A DNA stretch of 8,092 nucleotides from Phycisphaerales bacterium (GTDB lineage: Bacteria > Planctomycetota > Phycisphaerae > Phycisphaerales > SM1A02): positions 1 through 8,092 of the forward strand of contig JAGQOI010000152.1 of NCBI GenBank assembly GCA_020427625.1. Reading direction: 5' to 3'. How positions within the stretch are numbered: position 1 is the first letter of the stretch; every line of letters starts with the position of its first letter. The notes under the pieces are model-generated. The model did not search any database. It was not told the origin of the DNA and was given only the letters and a program-made list of their open reading frames with translations. This document shows positions 5,345 through 8,092 of this stretch, one piece after another. The position numbers and the translations under genes are program-made.

Positions 5345-6511
5345 ATGACCGAGACCGCGCTCGATTTCGATCGTCTGTTCAGCCGCCGCGTGCGCGCCAT
5401 CGATGCGTCGGGGATCCGGCGCATCTTCGAACTCGGCGCCAGACTCGAGAACCCGATCAACCTGTCGATCGGCCAGCCGGACTTTCCGGTGCCCGACGCG
5501 ATGAAGGCGGCGACGATCGACGCGATTCACGCCGACCGCAACGGATACACGCTCACGCAGGGGACGCCGGAACTCCTGCGGGCGATCGCGGCGCACCTGC
5601 GCACCGACGTCGGCTGGGACACGTCGCGCGACGAACTCGGCGTCATGGTGACGTCGGGCACGAGCGGCGCGCTCATGCTCGCGTTCATGGCGATGCTCGA
5701 CGAAGGCGATGAGGCGATCATCGCCGACCCGTACTTCGTCATCTACCCGGTGCTCGGCCCGCTCTCCGGTGGGACGATCGTGCCCTGCGACACCTACCCC
5801 GACTTCCGCATGACCGCCGCCCGGGTGGAGCCGCTCATCACCGACCGCACCCGCTGCGTGCTCGTGAACTCGCCGGGCAATCCGTCCGGTGCCGTGCTCA
5901 GCGACGCGGAGATGCGCGATCTCGTCGACCTCTGCACGTCGCGGGGCATCCTGCTCATCAGCGATGAGATCTACGACGAGTTCACCTACGCCGAAGCGCG
6001 CGGCGCCAGCGGACGCTGCCCGAGTCCGGCCCGCGCGAGCGACCAGGTCCTGCTCATCCGCGGGTTCGGCAAGACCTACGGGTGCACCGGGTGGCGGCTC
6101 GGCTATGCCGCGGGTCCGCAGGCCCTCATCACCCAGATGATGAAGCTCCAGCAGTACACCTTCGTGTGTGCCCCGTCGATGGCGCAGGCCGGCGCGGCCG
6201 CCGCGTTCGGGGTCGACATGTCGGCCCAGATTGATGCGTATGCCCGTCGTCGGGACCTGGTGGTGGAGGCGTTCCGCGGCGTCACGAACATGGTGACGCC
6301 GGGCGGCGCGTTCTACGGCTTCTTCGAGGTGCCGGAGCGACTGGGGTTGACGGCGAGCGCATTCGTCGAGCGAGCGATCGAACGTCGGGTGCTCGTGATC
6401 CCGGGGTCGGCGTTCAGTCGACGCGACACGCACGTCCGCCTGAGCTTCGCGACGTCCGAGAAGACCCTTCGCGCCGGCCTCGAGGTGCTCGTCGAGCTCC
6501 TCCGAGGCTGA
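5345..6511 (+). CDS. Class I/II PLP-dependent aminotransferase (aspartate aminotransferase-like)
   Basis: Cytoplasmic fold-type I enzyme that moves amino groups between an amino acid and a 2-oxoacid. At 388 residues it is full length. Motifs in order: LSIGQPDFPVP (40-50), NGYTLTQGTPELLRAI (66-81), VTSGTSGAL (102-110), the VNSPGNPSG cofactor loop (174-182, Asn179), LISDEIYDEF (204-213, Asp207 and Tyr210), the Schiff-base Lys243 in RGFGKTYGCTGWRLGY (239-254, with phosphate-binding Arg251) and HVRLSFA (363-369) with the substrate carboxylate Arg365. All expected catalytic residues are present, so it should be active; the substrate cannot be decided between aspartate, alanine, aromatic amino acids or others. 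GAGGA (5331-5335) lies nine bases before ATG 5345. It appears to be a single-gene unit between terminator-like hairpins. Confidence 0.93.
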   Translation: MTETALDFDRLFSRRVRAIDASGIRRIFELGARLENPINLSIGQPDFPVPDAMKAATIDAIHADRNGYTLTQGTPELLRAIAAHLRTDVGWDTSRDELGVMVTSGTSGALMLAFMAMLDEGDEAIIADPYFVIYPVLGPLSGGTIVPCDTYPDFRMTAARVEPLITDRTRCVLVNSPGNPSGAVLSDAEMRDLVDLCTSRGILLISDEIYDEFTYAEARGASGRCPSPARASDQVLLIRGFGKTYGCTGWRLGYAAGPQALITQMMKLQQYTFVCAPSMAQAGAAAAFGVDMSAQIDAYARRRDLVVEAFRGVTNMVTPGGAFYGFFEVPERLGLTASAFVERAIERRVLVIPGSAFSRRDTHVRLSFATSEKTLRAGLEVLVELLRG

Positions 6512-6536
6512 GCCGCGCGGGCTCCCGTCAAGACCT

Positions 6537-6545
6537 CTATCCACA
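6537..6545 (+). promoter_or_regulatory. DnaA-box-like nonamer
   Basis: CTATCCACA differs from the DnaA consensus TTATCCACA at one position. It is isolated from typical origin genes, so it may be chance or a regulatory DnaA site. Confidence 0.2.
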
Positions 6546-6573
6546 TTTTCTCCACGATTTCCGGCGAAAGCGG

Positions 6574-6602
6574 TTGCCGACAAATCGGTGTTCGGGCATA
6601 TT
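6574..6602 (+). promoter_or_regulatory. Weak promoter-like pair ahead of a possible small RNA
   Basis: TTGCCG (6574-6579) and CATATT (6597-6602) are spaced 17 bases apart, each matching four of six consensus positions. A start near 6609 would lead into the structured segment that ends at the terminator at 6671-6707. Weak matches; inference only. Confidence 0.22.
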
Positions 6603-6605
6603 TGA

Positions 6606-6707
6606 AGGTGTCGCGGTCCAACCCGCCTCGCGGGGCTGGGAGCGGCGACCTCATGGCTGCCATCCACCCGCCGCCGATTCGGAATGTGTTTTCCGGTCGG
6701 CGGTTTT
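6606..6707 (+). ncRNA. Candidate structured RNA or long 3' UTR
   Basis: The segment can fold: AGGT plus CGC near 6606-6614 pairs with GCGACCT (6645-6651) around a nested hairpin with CCCGC (6622-6626) and GCGGG (6630-6634). It ends in a hairpin plus U-run. It could be an approximately 100-base RNA from its own weak promoter, or simply the 3' UTR of the aminotransferase. It does not match RNase P RNA, tmRNA, 6S or SRP RNA motifs that I can recall. Confidence 0.3.
6671..6707 (+). terminator. Rho-independent terminator, plus strand
   Basis: CCGCCGA (6671-6677) pairs with TCGGCGG (6697-6703). After a small internal loop, CGGAA (6680-6684) pairs with TTCCG (6691-6695), leaving a six-base loop. 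TTTT (6704-6707) follows at once. It is oriented to end transcription from the aminotransferase or from a small RNA just upstream. On the opposite strand no U-run follows. Confidence 0.6.
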
Positions 6708-6726
6708 CACTCGCGCAATGCACGGT

Positions 6727-6735
6727 TTGTCCACA
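6727..6735 (+). promoter_or_regulatory. DnaA-box-like nonamer TTGTCCACA
   Basis: TTGTCCACA is the preferred DnaA box in high-GC actinobacteria and one change from the E. coli form. It lies 190 bases from a second near-match at 6537. No origin-associated genes (dnaA, dnaN, rpmH, gyrB) are present, so an origin role is doubtful. Confidence 0.25.
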
Positions 6736-6768
6736 ACGGTCGTCGGGGTCCTGGCGAGCGCGCAGGAA

Positions 6769-6804
6769 CACCACCGTCCGGGGACGAGCCTGCGGGCGGT
6801 GGTG
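6769..6804 (-). terminator. Long hairpin downstream of the small lipoprotein
   Basis: CACCACCG (6769-6776) pairs perfectly with CGGTGGTG (6797-6804). The stem extends through a T-G wobble (6777/6796) and three more pairs to 12 pairs around a 12-base loop. It lies 40 bases after the lipoprotein stop on the minus strand, where the sequence after the stem reads TTCCT, only a poor U-tail. It is likely a transcript 3' end or an RNA stabiliser. Confidence 0.45.
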
Positions 6805-6843
6805 AGCGGACCGGGTGGGTGAGTGGCGGCGTCGCGGGCGGGC

Positions 6844-7053
6844 TTACTTGCCGCCGCTCGACGTGCCGTCCTCGTTGCGGGTCGCCATGCCGAGACCTTC
6901 GGACGGGTTCTCCGGGAGTTCCGCGGGCGGCTTGCGGAGGCCGGACTTCTGCTGCGTCGCGCCGGCGGCGGCGGTGCTGGACGCCTTGTCTTCACAGCCG
7001 ACGCCGAGGATGAGCGCGGTACAGGCCACGAGCGTGATCAGGAAGCGAACCAT
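6844..7053 (-). CDS. Small putative lipoprotein, 69 residues
   Basis: A short secreted lipoprotein of unknown function. Residues 1-19 form a signal peptide (MVRFLITLVACTALILGVG) and Cys20 is the probable lipid anchor. The lipobox LGVGC has Gly at -3, which is allowed in broad lipobox patterns but not the classic L-x-G-C. The mature part is only about 50 residues, rich in Ala, Ser, Gly, Lys and Pro, with no recognisable domain and probably disordered. The start ATG at 7053 is well supported by AAGGA (minus strand, 7066-7062) eight bases upstream. It has its own likely promoter and an unusual palindrome-rich leader. It is transcribed in the same direction as the glycosyltransferase, but a strong terminator separates them. 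The residue after Cys20 is Glu, not Asp, so nothing suggests inner-membrane retention. Confidence 0.75.
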   Translation of the reverse strand: MVRFLITLVACTALILGVGCEDKASSTAAAGATQQKSGLRKPPAELPENPSEGLGMATRNEDGTSSGGK

Positions 7054-7070
7054 GGTGTGATTCCTTGCTC

Positions 7071-7161
7071 TTGAGGATTCAGGTCACGTCCCCGACCGAC
7101 CTCCGGAGGTCGCCTCATGAGGCGGGGCGACCGCGGTCCGGGACTACTGTATTTGAGGATT
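7071..7161. repeat. Direct repeat TTGAGGATT flanking three palindromes
   Basis: TTGAGGATT occurs at 7071-7079 and 7153-7161, 82 bases apart. The second copy overlaps the presumed -10 element of the small-lipoprotein promoter and the first lies just upstream of its ribosome site. It could be a pair of regulator sites; function is unknown. Confidence 0.4.
7098..7138 (-). promoter_or_regulatory. Palindrome-rich leader of the small lipoprotein
   Basis: Three perfect palindromes occur in a row: GACCTCCGGAGGTC (7098-7111), CGCCTCATGAGGCG (7111-7124) and GACCGCGGTC (7129-7138). An outer pairing of CCCGACC (7091-7097) with GGTCCGGG (7135-7142, one bulge) could replace the third. If transcription starts near 7144 they lie in the 5' leader of the lipoprotein mRNA; as DNA they could instead bind dimeric proteins. 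Confidence 0.45.
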
Positions 7162-7179
7162 GAATCGGCCGCCGGTCAA
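7151..7179 (-). promoter_or_regulatory. Likely promoter of the small lipoprotein
   Basis: On the minus strand TTGACC (7179-7174) matches the -35 consensus at five of six bases, and TCAAAT (7156-7151) matches the -10 at four of six, with a 17-base spacer. Transcription from about 7144 would give a leader of about 90 bases before ATG 7053. Confidence 0.4.
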
Positions 7180-7226
7180 GTGCCGCCCGAATTCGGGCCG
7201 GCGCCGGATCGGGGGGCGGCACCGGC

Positions 7227-7258
7227 AAAAACCCCGCTGAAGCCGGACTTCAACGGGG
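7227..7258 (-). terminator. Strong rho-independent terminator after the glycosyltransferase
   Basis: On the minus strand an 11-pair stem (7258-7248 with 7242-7232, one G-U wobble) encloses a five-base loop and is followed directly by five U residues (7231-7227). It lies 103 bases after the glycosyltransferase stop and insulates the small-lipoprotein promoter from upstream transcription. Confidence 0.85.
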
Positions 7259-7303
7259 CGGAGGGGAGAAAGATGTCTGGGGGAGTTCAGCCATCATTTT
7301 CGG

Positions 7304-7332
7304 TCTCGCCGGAGGGGGGCCGAGAGTTTTTT
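7304..7332 (+). terminator. Plus-strand terminator-like hairpin with no plus-strand gene
   Basis: TCTCGCC (7304-7310) pairs with GGCCGAGA (7318-7325) with one bulged C, around a seven-base loop, and is followed by G and six T residues (7327-7332). The orientation is plus, yet no plus-strand gene ends here; it lies opposite the glycosyltransferase 3' UTR. Confidence 0.5.
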
Positions 7333-7345
7333 CCTTCCGGATTGG

Positions 7346-7369
7346 GAAAATCGGGCCATTCTCAGCCCG
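7346..7369 (-). terminator. Short hairpin across the glycosyltransferase stop codon
   Basis: On the minus strand CGGGC (7369-7365) and GCCCG (7356-7352) form a five-pair stem with an eight-base loop that includes the stop codon TGA, followed by ATTTTCC. It may be a weak first terminator before the stronger one at 7227-7258. Confidence 0.35.
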
Positions 7370-8092
7370 TTGCCGACCGGGCCGAGAACGGATACGCGCC
7401 GCCGGAGCGCATCGCCTCGAACGTCTGATAGAGCGCGGCACACTGCGTCGAGGAGCGGTGCTGCTGCGCGACGCATTCGCGCCCGGCGAGGCCGAGTCGA
7501 CGCGCCTCGTCGGGATGCTCGACGAGATCGCGCAATCGTTGCGTCCACGCCTCCGGGTCCTGCCCGACCACCACCGACGCGGTGTCGCCGTCGCGGAGCA
7601 GATCGAGCGCGCGATGGGCGCCGGCGACGACCGGCAGACCCGAGGCCATCGCTTCGAGCAGCAGCGACCGCACCTCGCCGTCGGTCTCGGGCTGGATCAT
7701 CACGTCGCAGCGCGTGAGCAGGGCCCGGTAACTCGCCGCGTCCTCGAGCGTCGACAGGTGCGCGAGCAGTTCGAGCTGGCGGGCGATCTGCCAGATCTCG
7801 TGCTGACGCGGGCCGCGGAGTTCGAGCACGATCTGGATCTGCGGCGCGCCCGCGACGAGGGGCGACAACGCCGTAAGCACGCCGCGGTACGCGGGGACGT
7901 CGCGACCGCCGCCGATCACCGCGAGGGCGATGGACGTGTCCGGCGCCTTCAGCACGACGCGCGCCTGCGGCGGCACCGAGACGCCGAGCGGCGCCAGCGT
8001 CACGAGTTCAGGCGCGACGCGCGAACGAAGGATCTCCGCCATCGCCGCCGTCGGCGCCACGTACGCCGCGGCCTTCGTCCGCACCCGACGAC
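7362..8092 (-). CDS. GT-B glycosyltransferase, family 4-like (N-terminus beyond window)
   Basis: Transfers a sugar from a nucleotide-sugar donor, typically in envelope polysaccharide or glycolipid synthesis at the cytoplasmic face of the membrane. About 243 residues are seen, entering from the right edge without a start codon (the GTG at 8084 is probably internal). The fragment covers the link between the two Rossmann domains (VAPTAAMAEILRS and LAPLGVSVP) and the donor-binding C-terminal domain: ALAVIGGGRDVPAYRGVLTA, LLTRCDVMIQPETDGEVRSL, and LLEAMASGLPVVAG with the E-x7-E type acidic pair (Glu in DGEVRSLLLEA). The PEAWTQRLRDLVEHPDEARRLG segment is typical of the closing helices of family 4 enzymes. 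Donor and acceptor cannot be inferred. It is followed by a good terminator. No neighbouring polysaccharide genes are visible, but the context upstream is outside the window. Confidence 0.88.
   Translation of the reverse strand, partial: RRVRTKAAAYVAPTAAMAEILRSRVAPELVTLAPLGVSVPPQARVVLKAPDTSIALAVIGGGRDVPAYRGVLTALSPLVAGAPQIQIVLELRGPRQHEIWQIARQLELLAHLSTLEDAASYRALLTRCDVMIQPETDGEVRSLLLEAMASGLPVVAGAHRALDLLRDGDTASVVVGQDPEAWTQRLRDLVEHPDEARRLGLAGRECVAQQHRSSTQCAALYQTFEAMRSGGAYPFSARSATG

Larger units (their letters stand above)
6512..6843. other. Convergent 332-base non-coding region
   Basis: This gap lies between the 3' ends of the aminotransferase and the small lipoprotein. Short open frames cross it on both strands but lack ribosome sites and recognisable composition. 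It holds a 5-pair hairpin at the aminotransferase stop (GAGCC 6510-6514 with GGCTC 6520-6524), a nested hairpin around 6617-6639, a plus-strand terminator, a minus-strand terminator-like hairpin and two DnaA-box-like nonamers. The first half is more A/T-rich than the flanking genes. It is unusually long for a gap between convergent genes, which usually need only two terminators. Confidence 0.6.
7054..7361. other. 308-base non-coding region between lipoprotein and glycosyltransferase
   Basis: No credible gene is seen. From left to right it contains the lipoprotein ribosome site, one copy of TTGAGGATT (7071-7079), three perfect palindromes (7098-7138), a second TTGAGGATT (7153-7161), a minus-strand promoter candidate, a strong minus-strand terminator, an orphan plus-strand terminator, and a short hairpin at the glycosyltransferase stop. 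A plus-strand open frame beginning at ATG 7117 crosses all of this and the end of the glycosyltransferase; it is rejected as coding. Confidence 0.6.

Noticed and set aside
5270..6667. A 465-codon minus-strand open frame antisense to the aminotransferase
   Set aside because: Arg/Glu/His-rich composition typical of the antisense of a GC-rich gene, while the plus strand encodes a complete aminotransferase with all catalytic residues.
6606..6707. A known housekeeping RNA such as RNase P RNA, tmRNA, 6S or SRP RNA
   Set aside because: None of the conserved sequence blocks of these RNAs that I can recall is present.
6313..6774. A 153-codon minus-strand open frame entering the convergent gap
   Set aside because: Overlaps the aminotransferase antisense, crosses a terminator hairpin, has no ribosome site and no family motif.
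6512..6843. Chromosome replication origin
   Set aside because: Only two DnaA-like boxes, no A/T-rich unwinding region of note, and none of the usual neighbouring genes.
7117..7428. A 103-codon plus-strand open frame in the gap before the glycosyltransferase
   Set aside because: Its start lies inside a palindrome, it runs through two terminators and into the antisense of the glycosyltransferase, and it lacks a ribosome site.

Overview
The window is a GC-rich bacterial chromosome segment with compact genes, short gaps and strong third-position G/C bias. The best taxonomic clue is a 65-residue, Lys/Arg-rich protein (4980-5177). It begins with MSLHRSLKTK, has a central VLTRAERIAFL motif and a poly-lysine tail. 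This is the 'small basic protein' type known from the Planctomycetes-Verrucomicrobia-Chlamydiae group. With the GC content and lipoprotein-rich housekeeping content, a planctomycete (perhaps Phycisphaerae) is the most likely source; this is inference. Apart from the putative structured RNAs and promoters described below, the region looks like ordinary core chromosome. I see no rRNA, tRNA, CRISPR array, insertion sequence, prophage or integration site.

Layout. Positions 1536 to 1 (minus strand) form a tightly coupled operon: moaE (molybdopterin synthase large subunit), a four-helix DUF4149-like membrane protein, and nth (endonuclease III, cut by the window edge). Each junction is a 4-base ATGA stop/start overlap. 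Positions 1628-2362 (plus) encode a small TIM-barrel protein of the sugar phosphate isomerase/epimerase type. It converges with a 243-residue lipoprotein of unknown function (3109-2378, minus). A moaB/mogA-type molybdopterin gene (3736-3200, minus) lies upstream of the lipoprotein. Divergent from moaB is a plus-strand group: acpS (holo-ACP synthase), a single-pass membrane protein with a SPOR-like C-terminal domain, the small basic protein, a double-hairpin terminator region, then a class I PLP aminotransferase (5345-6511). After a 332-base convergent gap come a 69-residue lipoprotein (7053-6844, minus) and a GT-B glycosyltransferase whose N-terminus lies outside the window (8092-7362, minus).

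How the genes fit together. Two molybdenum-cofactor genes (moaE, moaB) lie about 1.7 kb apart in separate transcription units. acpS activates acyl carrier protein by adding phosphopantetheine. The membrane protein and small basic protein probably share a transcript with acpS, but a good sigma-70-like promoter also lies inside the membrane-protein gene, in a patch of A/T-rich codons, and could drive the small basic protein separately. The two gaps over 300 bases hold several convincing hairpins and terminators, one possible small RNA, and a leader with three perfect palindromes ahead of the small lipoprotein. No obviously new enzymatic or defence system is visible; the most novel material is in these non-coding stretches.
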